A stretch of DNA of 10,023 bases from NCBI GenBank assembly GCA_002778535.1, contig PFBP01000020.1, positions 1,289 to 11,311 of the forward strand, read 5' to 3'. The notes beneath the pieces are model-generated. The model made no database searches. It was not told the DNA's origin and saw only the letters and a list, made by a program, of their open reading frames with translations. Positions within the stretch are counted from its first letter, which is position 1. Each line of letters opens with the position of its first letter. The position numbers were made by a program, and so were the translations under genes. Below are positions 1 to 6,426 of the stretch, in pieces. This DNA comes from Candidatus Kuenenbacteria bacterium CG10_big_fil_rev_8_21_14_0_10_36_11 (GTDB lineage Bacteria; Patescibacteriota; Patescibacteriia; UBA2196).

Positions 1-103
1 CCACCCAAAAAGTTTTTAAGATAATAAAAAGACTTCCCAGTATGGCCAAGGTCAACTTCAGCCACATTTTCCACCATAAAGGAATTTTTTCTTCATGTTC
101 CAT
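1..103 (-). CDS. Partial small membrane protein, N-terminus only
   Basis: An open reading frame on the minus strand begins at the ATG at 103-101 and runs off the left edge of the window, giving 34 visible codons. The peptide starts MEHEEKIPLWWKMWLK and continues into a hydrophobic stretch (about residues 15-29) that looks like one membrane-spanning helix or an uncleaved signal anchor. I chose this ATG because GGAGG lies about 8 bases upstream, at a good ribosome-binding distance. An in-frame ATG at 118-116 would add five residues but would overlap that GGAGG. A promoter with a correct 17-bp spacer lies upstream at 157-185. The family cannot be told from the N-terminus alone. The adjacent polysaccharide genes make an envelope role possible, but this is only inference. 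Confidence 0.6.
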   Translation of the reverse strand, partial: MEHEEKIPLWWKMWLKLTLAILGSLFIILKTFWV

Positions 104-133
104 TGCCTTTTCCTCCATTATTTTGAATTTAAA

Positions 134-161
134 AATCTCACACTTGTTATAGCGTGAGATT
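134..161. promoter_or_regulatory. Inverted repeat overlapping the -10 box: operator or leader hairpin
   Basis: AATCTCAC (134-141) and GTGAGATT (154-161) form a perfect 8-bp inverted repeat with a 12-base centre. Its right arm lies inside the -10 element of the leftward promoter, and the whole repeat covers the start of transcription. This geometry suits a dimeric repressor site. The left arm alone would be in the transcript, so an RNA hairpin is less likely if initiation is near 150. No specific regulator family can be named. Confidence 0.4.
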
Positions 162-185
162 AGCACAATTCAATAATTTTGTCAA
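157..185 (-). promoter_or_regulatory. Sigma70-type promoter for the left-edge gene
   Basis: Reading the minus strand, TTGACA (185-180) is followed by a 17-bp spacer and TAATCT (162-157). The -35 is a perfect consensus and the -10 is good. Predicted initiation near 150 leaves a leader of roughly 45 bases before the ATG at 103, which contains the GGAGG ribosome-binding site. A second -10-like TATAAC lies just downstream but is badly spaced from the TTGACA. Confidence 0.65.
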
Positions 186-198
186 CCACAGAGGTGTT

Positions 199-259
199 CG
201 CTCCAGTCTCCCAACTGGAGCGTTAATGCATTGTGCCTCCAGTCGGGAGACATGGAGGC
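199..259. repeat. Compound palindromic repeat element
   Basis: Two small hairpins stand side by side: CGCTCCAGT (199-207) with ACTGGAGCG (214-222), and GCCTCCA (235-241) with TGGAGGC (253-259). In addition, bases 206-220 and 238-252 are 15-bp inverted copies of each other with one mismatch, so the two hairpins can also fold together into one longer stem. The element is more GC-rich than its surroundings. It resembles a mobile palindromic (REP/MITE-like) unit, not a gene. It lies between the left-edge promoter and the 3' end of the sugar transferase gene. No T-run follows either stem, so it does not look like an intrinsic terminator. Confidence 0.55.
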
Positions 260-341
260 AACAAACAAAAATTTTTGTTCCCTACAACACATTCATTTTC
301 CATAATTTAATAATTTCTCTATTTCTTAATTTCTTTTCCTT

Positions 342-384
342 ATTCGTGTGATATTCGCATGTTCATTCGCATCGCTATTCGCAT
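342..384. repeat. 12-bp tandem repeat with ATTCGCAT core
   Basis: ATTCGCAT occurs at 353-360, 365-372 and 377-384, an exact 12-bp period. A degenerate copy beginning ATTCGTGT lies at 342. The 4-base linkers differ (GTTC, CGCT, GTCC). The array ends five bases before the stop codon of the leftward sugar transferase gene, so it lies in that gene's 3' untranslated region. It may be a dispersed low-copy repeat; no protein-coding sense is apparent. Confidence 0.55.
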
Positions 385-388
385 GTCC

Positions 389-1768
389 CTACTGCCCGCC
401 GCCGCTTAAAACAGTTTTAATGGTTTTCAAAAAAATTGAAGTATCCAATATTGCAGAACGGTTTTTAATATAATACAAATCATACTGCAACTTTTCCATC
501 GCATCTGCTTCGCTTGAGCCATAAGGAAAATTAACCTGTGCCCAGCCAGTCAGGCCCGGCTTAACCAAAAGCCGTTCATTATAATACGGAATTTTATGTT
601 CCAATTTTTCAATAAATTCCGGCCGCTCTGGCCTGGGACCAATAAAACTCATCTCCCCGCGCAAAATATTTATTAGTTGCGGAATCTCGTCAATTCTGGT
701 TTTTCTCATAAATCTGCCGCTTCTGGTTACGCGCGGATCATTTTTAATCGCCCATTGGGGGCCATTGGTTTCTGAATTTTTATGCATGGTCCTGATTTTA
801 ATGGCCAGAAATTTTTTGCCCAAACGGCCGGTTCTTGTTTGCATAAACAAAAATGGACCATGGCTGTTTAATTTGACTATTAAATATAAAATCGGTAAAA
901 ACGGCACAGTCAAAATCAAAATAATTAAAGCCAAAACAACATCTATCGCGCGCTTGTAAATTTCATAAATTATTTTTTGGCTTTCTTTTAAATTTTCTAA
1001 AAACCAAATTTGTCCGATGGAATTTACCGGAATCTTGCCGGTAAATTTTTCAATAAAAGTTGGCAAATCAAAAAAATATATTTTTAAAGGAATGCATTCA
1101 TACAATTTATTAACTAATTCTGGATTATGATGCGGGTTTAGGGCAGTAATAATCGTTTTTATTTTTTTAATTTTAATTAGGCCGGGCAAAGAATGGGGCG
1201 GATTTAAAATCTCCACATCCAGAATTCCATTAGGCTCTAATTTGGTTTCACCCTCGTTGATAACGCCGACTACTTTTAAACCCAGCTGCGGACTGGCATT
1301 GATTTCCCGGGCTAATTTTAAGGTTTCCTCGTTTAACCCGATAATTAAAACATTATTCTGCCAGGGTTTAATTTTAACCAATAAATTAAAAATTTGGCGC
1401 CAAGCCACAAACAAGACAATCAACACCAAAAATTCAATCAATAAATTTGTTTTTGGCGCAATGCCCGGTTTAATCACATAAAAGAAAGCCATGGATAATG
1501 CCGCGCACCAAGTTAAACTTTTTAAAAGAACTGAATAAAAAATCAGGTTGGTTCTCGCGATCTGCAAACTATAAATGCCAGAAATGTAAAATACCAAAAG
1601 CCAGATGGCAAAAATAAAACTAAAAGGCAACAAATGCTGTGCCCATCGTTCTTTGATGTCTATGCCCTGATAACGAATTAAAAGAGTGATATATAAAGAC
1701 AAATACAACACACCAATATCACCCAAAATTAAAGTTAAACGTTTTATTTTAGTTAAGATGTCAGACAT
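389..1768 (-). CDS. Membrane phosphoglycosyl transferase (undecaprenyl-phosphate sugar transferase)
   Basis: The enzyme would transfer a sugar-1-phosphate from a nucleotide sugar to a polyprenyl phosphate on the inner face of the membrane, the first step of surface glycan assembly. With the start at 1768 it has 459 residues, normal for the long WbaP-like form (exopolysaccharide polyprenyl glycosylphosphotransferase). About four N-terminal membrane helices (residues 7-122) precede a Rossmann-like CoA_binding_3 region (about 138-260) and the C-terminal bacterial sugar transferase domain (about 268-459). That domain has a membrane helix at 273-299, then KIRTM (324-328), TRIDEIPQL with the catalytic Asp-Glu pair (357-365) and RPERPEF (379-385). 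A longer reading frame opens at 1852, but MSDILTKIKR at 1768 matches the family start and sits exactly where the promoter predicts transcription to begin. No ribosome-binding site is visible, so the mRNA is probably leaderless. It diverges from the ligase gene. Sugar specificity cannot be read from the sequence. Confidence 0.93.
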   Translation of the reverse strand: MSDILTKIKRLTLILGDIGVLYLSLYITLLIRYQGIDIKERWAQHLLPFSFIFAIWLLVFYISGIYSLQIARTNLIFYSVLLKSLTWCAALSMAFFYVIKPGIAPKTNLLIEFLVLIVLFVAWRQIFNLLVKIKPWQNNVLIIGLNEETLKLAREINASPQLGLKVVGVINEGETKLEPNGILDVEILNPPHSLPGLIKIKKIKTIITALNPHHNPELVNKLYECIPLKIYFFDLPTFIEKFTGKIPVNSIGQIWFLENLKESQKIIYEIYKRAIDVVLALIILILTVPFLPILYLIVKLNSHGPFLFMQTRTGRLGKKFLAIKIRTMHKNSETNGPQWAIKNDPRVTRSGRFMRKTRIDEIPQLINILRGEMSFIGPRPERPEFIEKLEHKIPYYNERLLVKPGLTGWAQVNFPYGSSEADAMEKLQYDLYYIKNRSAILDTSIFLKTIKTVLSGGGQ

Positions 1769-1774
1769 AAAATT

Positions 1775-1803
1775 ATTATACAAAAAAATTGGATGCTTGG
1801 CAA
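1775..1803 (-). promoter_or_regulatory. Promoter of the sugar transferase gene (predicted leaderless)
   Basis: On the minus strand TTGCCA (1803-1798) and TATAAT (1780-1775) are separated by exactly 17 bp. Six bases separate the -10 from the ATG at 1768, so transcription should start on or next to the initiation codon. No ribosome-binding site exists upstream, consistent with leaderless translation. Confidence 0.75.
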
Positions 1804-1804
1804 A

Positions 1805-1833
1805 TTGCGTTAAAATAAAATGTATATTATAAT
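1805..1833 (+). promoter_or_regulatory. Promoter of the ligase-protease genes (predicted leaderless)
   Basis: TTGCGT (1805-1810) and TATAAT (1828-1833) are separated by 17 bp. The ATG at 1841 begins seven bases after the -10, the expected position of the transcription start. The -35 box lies one base from the -35 box of the opposite-strand promoter (1798-1803), so polymerase binding at one side probably excludes the other. Confidence 0.75.
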
Positions 1834-1840
1834 ACAAGAT

Positions 1841-4060
1841 ATGTCTCAACAAAAACTTGCTAAATATCTTTCTTATGCTTTAAAAACATTGCTCTATTTG
1901 ATTTTACTGACACCTATTTTAATCTCGGCCAAATATCTGTTTCCTTTTATTACCACAAAGACTATGTATTTTCGGCTGATGATAGAATTGGCTCTTGTGC
2001 TCTACACCGTTTTGGCGCTCATGAGTGATGACTACAAACCAAAGATGACCAAATTGTCTTGGTCAATAGTAATTTTTGGGTTTGTGATTCTTTTAACAGG
2101 CATAACCGGCGTTGATTTTTATCGCACTTTTTGGGGCACGATTGAAAGAGGTGAAGGGTTTATCACCATCAGCCATTTAATTATTTATTTTTTGCTTTTA
2201 ACTTGGGTTTTTAAATCTAAAAAAGATTGGTTCAATTATTTGTCAGTTTTAATAGGCGTCGGCGTTTTGGTTGATTTTTATGCTATTTTGCAACGGGCAA
2301 ATGTGGAAAATTTTTTCTTGTTCGGCCGCATTATTCATCCTGGCGAAGGCCGGCTTTCAAGCACGCTTGGCAATGCCGCATTCTTGGGCGCCTTTACATT
2401 GGCCCAATTTTTTCTTTCAGTTTTATTATTTTTTAAACGCGACCATTGGGCTTGGAAAATGACTTTTGCTTTAACCGCTCTTTTAAATATTTTAATTTTA
2501 TTTCAAACTCAAACTCGCGGCGCTGGCATTGCATTAGCCATTGTTTTAATTTTAATCAGTTTATTTTACGGTTTAAAATCGTCTGAAAAAAATAAAAAAA
2601 TAACCGCGCTTACTCTTTTTATCTTTTTAATCATCGCCGGCTTATTCATCTGGCTGAATAAAAACAGCTCTTTTGTTCAAAATAATAATATGCTGCGCCG
2701 CTTGGTCAGCATTTCTAAAACTGATATTACCACAGAATCGCGTTTGGCCGCCTGGCAAACTTCCTGGAATGGCTGGAAAGACAGATTTATTTTTGGCTAT
2801 GGCTGGGAAAATTATAATATTGCCTTTAACAAATATTTTCCAGCTATTATTTACAAAGACGCCGGTTCCCAATTATGGTTTGATCGCGCCCATAACACCA
2901 TTTTTGATGTGGCAGTTGCGACCGGCCTTATCGGGCTTATCAATTATCTGACAATTTTTGGCCTGGCTTTATATTATTTATTTAAAAACATAAAAAATGA
3001 TTTTGATTTTTCTGTTATTTTAATCGCTTTTTTAACTGCCCATTTTATCCAGAACATTTTTGTTTTTGATGTCTTAGCCAGCTATATTATTCTTTTCACA
3101 ATTTTTGCCTTAATTTCTTTTACCAGTAAAACCGCTGATGAAAAAAAATCTCCTGCAAATTCTAAAAAAAATTTTAATATTCTTATCTTAACTGCTATAA
3201 TTTTAGTGGTTTCTTTTGTCTCATACATTCTCAATTTTAAACCTCTTTCTGCCAATAAACTCGGCCTTAAAGCCATGTCAATGGTTAATGTCAATGAAAA
3301 CGAAACTGTGCAGACTTTTGTTAAAGCCATTAATTTAAACACTTATCAGACTATGGAATTGCGGCAAAAATTAGCTGACAATGTGTTGGTTTCCAACCGT
3401 CCTAAAAACGGTTTAACCCAATTTGATGTTTATAATAATTATAAAACCGCCATTAACGAAATCAAAAAAAATATTAATGATCACCCTAATGATGTGCAAA
3501 ATTATCTTTATCTGACAGCTCTTCTAAATCAGGCAGGGGGGTATGATGCTAAAAATTATGATGAAATAATTCAGTGGAGTGAAAAAGCGCTGATTCTTTC
3601 GCCAACCAGGCCCCAAATTTATTTTGAAATGGGCCAGGCAAAAATTACCCAAAACAAATTTGCTGAAGGCATTGGCTATTTTAAAAAAGCTTTAACTCTT
3701 AATCCAGACGCTCAAGAATCGCATTGGAATTTATTTGCCGCTTATGTGCTGACTAATAACACCAAATTAGCAGAAGAAGAATATGACTGGCTTAATACTA
3801 ATGGTTTTGATTTTAATGTAGCGCAAAATTTAAATCGTTTGTATAATATCTATCTCTTAGCCAATAAAAAAGATAAATTGGTTGAAGTGATGGAAAAAAT
3901 GGTCACTCTTGATCCGTCTGCTTCTAATTATGCAAAACTCGCCGCTGTTTATAAAGAAGCAGGGCAAATCTCCAAAGCCAGAACCGCGGTTTTAAAAGCC
4001 GTGGAATTAGACCCGAGCTTAAAAACAGAAGCAGAAAAATTTTTAGAGTTATTAAAATGA
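1841..4060 (+). CDS. O-antigen ligase/polymerase-like membrane protein with C-terminal TPR domain
   Basis: This is a Wzy/WaaL-type integral membrane protein of 739 residues. Such enzymes polymerise or transfer lipid-linked glycans on the outer face of the membrane. About a dozen hydrophobic helices fill residues 15-465. The Wzy_C signature region holds TQTRGAG with a conserved arginine (R226), a long extracytoplasmic loop (about 273-350) with GYGWENYNIAF, and RAHNT with H351 before the next helix, the expected Arg/His pattern of the family. After the last helix (about 445-464) comes a soluble helical tail with TPR-like units, clearest at 591-623 and 694-726. Such TPR tails occur in ligase homologues of many lineages and probably bind protein partners. 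The start at 1841 is preferred over an in-frame ATG at 1820, because 1820 lies upstream of the -10 box. The gene ends 16 bases before the protease gene, so they are probably cotranscribed. Polymerase versus ligase, including protein O-oligosaccharyltransferase, cannot be separated by sequence. Confidence 0.9.
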   Translation: MSQQKLAKYLSYALKTLLYLILLTPILISAKYLFPFITTKTMYFRLMIELALVLYTVLALMSDDYKPKMTKLSWSIVIFGFVILLTGITGVDFYRTFWGTIERGEGFITISHLIIYFLLLTWVFKSKKDWFNYLSVLIGVGVLVDFYAILQRANVENFFLFGRIIHPGEGRLSSTLGNAAFLGAFTLAQFFLSVLLFFKRDHWAWKMTFALTALLNILILFQTQTRGAGIALAIVLILISLFYGLKSSEKNKKITALTLFIFLIIAGLFIWLNKNSSFVQNNNMLRRLVSISKTDITTESRLAAWQTSWNGWKDRFIFGYGWENYNIAFNKYFPAIIYKDAGSQLWFDRAHNTIFDVAVATGLIGLINYLTIFGLALYYLFKNIKNDFDFSVILIAFLTAHFIQNIFVFDVLASYIILFTIFALISFTSKTADEKKSPANSKKNFNILILTAIILVVSFVSYILNFKPLSANKLGLKAMSMVNVNENETVQTFVKAINLNTYQTMELRQKLADNVLVSNRPKNGLTQFDVYNNYKTAINEIKKNINDHPNDVQNYLYLTALLNQAGGYDAKNYDEIIQWSEKALILSPTRPQIYFEMGQAKITQNKFAEGIGYFKKALTLNPDAQESHWNLFAAYVLTNNTKLAEEEYDWLNTNGFDFNVAQNLNRLYNIYLLANKKDKLVEVMEKMVTLDPSASNYAKLAAVYKEAGQISKARTAVLKAVELDPSLKTEAEKFLELLK

Positions 4061-4076
4061 CACCCTAAAAAGTTGT

Positions 4077-6302
4077 ATGAACAAAAAAATCTCTACTCCA
4101 TTATTTCTTTGTTTCTTAATTTCTTTATTTCTTCTATTTCCATTATGGAATAATCCTTTTATTTTCGCTCAGATGATGCCGCAAGATAATCTGGCCGCGC
4201 ATCAGTCAGGCGAATTATTAGTCAAATTAAAAAACAGCGAACAAATTTACAAATTCAAATTTGCGAATGAAACAGAATTAAATGGCTTGATTAAATTTTA
4301 TCAGGCACAAAAAGAAGTGGAATATGCGGAACCAAATTATTTATATCAAGCAACTCTCATACCAAATGATTTATATTTCAGCCAGCAAAATTATCTGGAA
4401 AAAATTCAGGCGCCTAATGCCTGGAATATTACCACTGGCACTAGAAAATCAATTATCGCGATTATTGATTCTGGCGTGGATATTGATCATCCTGATTTAA
4501 AAAATAACATCTGGACCAATGAAAAAGAAACTCCGGGCAATGGTATTGATGATGATGAAAATGGTTTTACTGATGATATAAATGGCTGGGATTTTTTAGC
4601 CAATAATAATGATCCGCGGCCAAAATTAATTCTGCCTTATACAGATATGGGCATTAAGCATGGCACTGTTGTGGCTGGCGTGGCCGCTTCTGAAGGCGGC
4701 AATGGCCAAGGCATAGCTGGTATTGCTTGGCACGCGAGAATTATGTCTCTTCGGGTTTTAGATGGCGAAGGTGCCGGCGATACTTTAACTGTGGCCAAAG
4801 CCATTGATTATGCGCGGCTCATGAAATCTGATATTATTAATTTAAGCTTTGTAGGCGAAGGCAACAGCCAAACTCTGGAAGCGGCCATAAAAAAAGCTAA
4901 TGATGCAGGCATTCTAATAATTGCCGCGGCTGGCAATGAAGTCAAAGACGGCATTGATATGGATTTATCACCGCGTTATCCTGTGTGCCAAGACGGGCCA
5001 AACGGAGAAAATTTCGTGATCGGAGTCGCCTCAATAGATAACTATAATGCCAAAGCAAGTTTTTCTAATTTTGGTTCTAAATGCATTGATATTGCTGCAC
5101 CCGGCGTAAGTATTTTCAGCACTGTTTATCATAATGAAAATAATGAAAAATTTAAAAAATTTTATGAGAGCGGCTGGACAGGCACTTCTGTGTCCGCGCC
5201 CCAGATTGCTGGCGCGGTTGCTTTAATAAAATCTTTGCGGCCAGAACTTTTATTAACTCAAATCAAAAAATTATTGCTCAATAACGCAGATGACATAGAT
5301 ACTTTTAATCCGGGCATCATCAATAAATTCGGCCATGGCCGGCTTAATGTTTTAAAAACTATTTCTAACGCCATTATTGAAACTATTCAGGAGCCGACTG
5401 AAATTAAAAAAATTATTACTTTGCCAGCTACTGGCGCCGGACCTCTGGTAAGGATTTACAAAAAAAATCAGTTAGAAAATCAATTTTTTGCTTATGATGA
5501 AAAATTTCGCAGCGCCTTTAGCATCACAGGCGGTAATTTTAATAGCACTGATGCAAAAGAAATTATTGTTGGACTTGGACAGGGAACTTATCCTTGGGTA
5601 AAAATCTTTTCAGAAAACGGTTCTTTAAATGAAAAAATATCTGTTTATGCGGAAAATTTCCGCGGCGGAGTAGAGGTGACCTTGGGCGATGTTGATGGCG
5701 ATGGAGTTAAAGAAATAATCACTGCGCCAGGTTCAAGTGGCGGTCCTCATATCAGAATTTTTGACATCAACGGCCAATTAAAAAATCAATTTTTTGCTTT
5801 TGATAAAAATGAACGCGTTGGATTAGAAATCGCTGTGGCTGATATTGACGCTGACAATATTGAAGATATAATAGTAATTAGAAAAAGGGGAGTGCCTGAA
5901 ATAAGAATTTTTAGTCAAAACGGAACTTTAAAGTATAAATTTTTAGCCTATGACAAAAATTTCCGCGGGTCCTTTCACTTGGCCGGCGGCGATCTTAATC
6001 ACGACGGTTCAGCTGAAATCATAGTTAGCACAGGCGCTGGTTTAGAACCACAAATTAAAATTTTTAACAGTGAAGGAATTTTAAAAAGCAGTTTTCTCGC
6101 TTATGACAGAAATTTCCGCGGCGGAGTCTATGTGGCTATAGGTGATATTGACGCAGATGGTGAAAAAGAAATTGTCACTGGCGCGGGTGCTTCTGGCGGT
6201 CCGCAAGTGCGCGTTTTTAATTCTCTTGGTGCGCTAAAATTCCAATTTTTTGCTTATGACAAAAATTTTCGCGGCGGAGTAAAAGTCGCAGTAGAAAAAT
6301 AA
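4077..6302 (+). CDS. Secreted subtilisin-like (S8) serine protease with FG-GAP/VCBS-like repeats
   Basis: A 741-residue exported protease. Residues 1-31 are a signal peptide (lysines, hydrophobic core, likely cleavage after IFA). Residues 44-95 resemble the fervidolysin-type propeptide (GELLVKLKN, VEYAEPNY) that chaperones folding and is cut off. The S8 domain (about 105-430) has the full triad: D131 in IIDSGVDIDHPDL, H195 in HGTVVAGVAA, S371 in GTSVSAPQIAG, plus the oxyanion-hole asparagine N287 in AAAGNE. It should therefore be active. Residues 447-741 form about five FG-GAP/VCBS-like units with Asp-rich loops such as GDVDGDGVKEI (537-547) and GDIDADGEKEI (689-699), which usually bind calcium. 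A motif close to FAYDKNFRGGV recurs six times at a 50-residue period. No sortase motif or C-terminal anchor is visible. Only 16 bases separate it from the ligase gene, with no clear ribosome-binding site. Its substrate is unknown; processing of surface proteins or feeding on host proteins are both possible. Confidence 0.93.
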   Translation: MNKKISTPLFLCFLISLFLLFPLWNNPFIFAQMMPQDNLAAHQSGELLVKLKNSEQIYKFKFANETELNGLIKFYQAQKEVEYAEPNYLYQATLIPNDLYFSQQNYLEKIQAPNAWNITTGTRKSIIAIIDSGVDIDHPDLKNNIWTNEKETPGNGIDDDENGFTDDINGWDFLANNNDPRPKLILPYTDMGIKHGTVVAGVAASEGGNGQGIAGIAWHARIMSLRVLDGEGAGDTLTVAKAIDYARLMKSDIINLSFVGEGNSQTLEAAIKKANDAGILIIAAAGNEVKDGIDMDLSPRYPVCQDGPNGENFVIGVASIDNYNAKASFSNFGSKCIDIAAPGVSIFSTVYHNENNEKFKKFYESGWTGTSVSAPQIAGAVALIKSLRPELLLTQIKKLLLNNADDIDTFNPGIINKFGHGRLNVLKTISNAIIETIQEPTEIKKIITLPATGAGPLVRIYKKNQLENQFFAYDEKFRSAFSITGGNFNSTDAKEIIVGLGQGTYPWVKIFSENGSLNEKISVYAENFRGGVEVTLGDVDGDGVKEIITAPGSSGGPHIRIFDINGQLKNQFFAFDKNERVGLEIAVADIDADNIEDIIVIRKRGVPEIRIFSQNGTLKYKFLAYDKNFRGSFHLAGGDLNHDGSAEIIVSTGAGLEPQIKIFNSEGILKSSFLAYDRNFRGGVYVAIGDIDADGEKEIVTGAGASGGPQVRVFNSLGALKFQFFAYDKNFRGGVKVAVEK

Positions 6303-6303
6303 C

Positions 6304-6396
6304 AAATTAACTCAAAACTCAAATGTCAAAACTCAAATCTACAACTCTTTAACTTAAAACTTTATCATACTAAATTATTCTCATTAGTTTTAAGTT
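6304..6396. repeat. AT-rich intergenic repeat with 11-bp inverted repeat
   Basis: Between the protease and SDR genes, CTCAAA-type units recur (for example CAAAACTCAAA) through about 6304-6347. Then AACTTAAAACT (6351-6361) and AGTTTTAAGTT (6386-6396) make a perfect 11-bp inverted repeat with a 24-base loop. The stem is nearly all A-T and the following sequence is T-rich, so it could act as a weak terminator after the protease gene. Equally it may only be a degenerate low-complexity repeat. Confidence 0.4.
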
Positions 6397-6421
6397 TTAG
6401 TTTTGAATTTTTAGTTATAAA
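6393..6421 (+). promoter_or_regulatory. Weak candidate promoter for the SDR gene
   Basis: TATAAA (6416-6421) lies five bases before the ATG at 6427, the same -10-to-ATG geometry as the two leaderless genes at 1768 and 1841. At 17 bp upstream (6393-6398) there is no good -35, only an AT-rich sequence, so this is a low-confidence call. It is offered because the 124-base gap and lack of a ribosome-binding site argue for a separate start. Confidence 0.3.
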
Positions 6422-6426
6422 ATTCT

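Noticed and set aside
154..351. 65-codon forward reading frame across the palindromic repeats
   Set aside because: It runs through the promoter and the compound palindrome, has no ribosome-binding site, and its composition is explained by repeats.
1021..1047. 10-bp inverted repeat AATTTACCGG/CCGGTAAATT inside the sugar transferase gene
   Set aside because: It encodes the normal-looking segment KFTGKIPVNSIG of the protein, has no T-run and is plausibly coincidental.
6304..6396. CRISPR array suggested by repeated CTCAAA units
   Set aside because: Units are under 12 bp, degenerate and unspaced by unique spacers; no cas gene is present.
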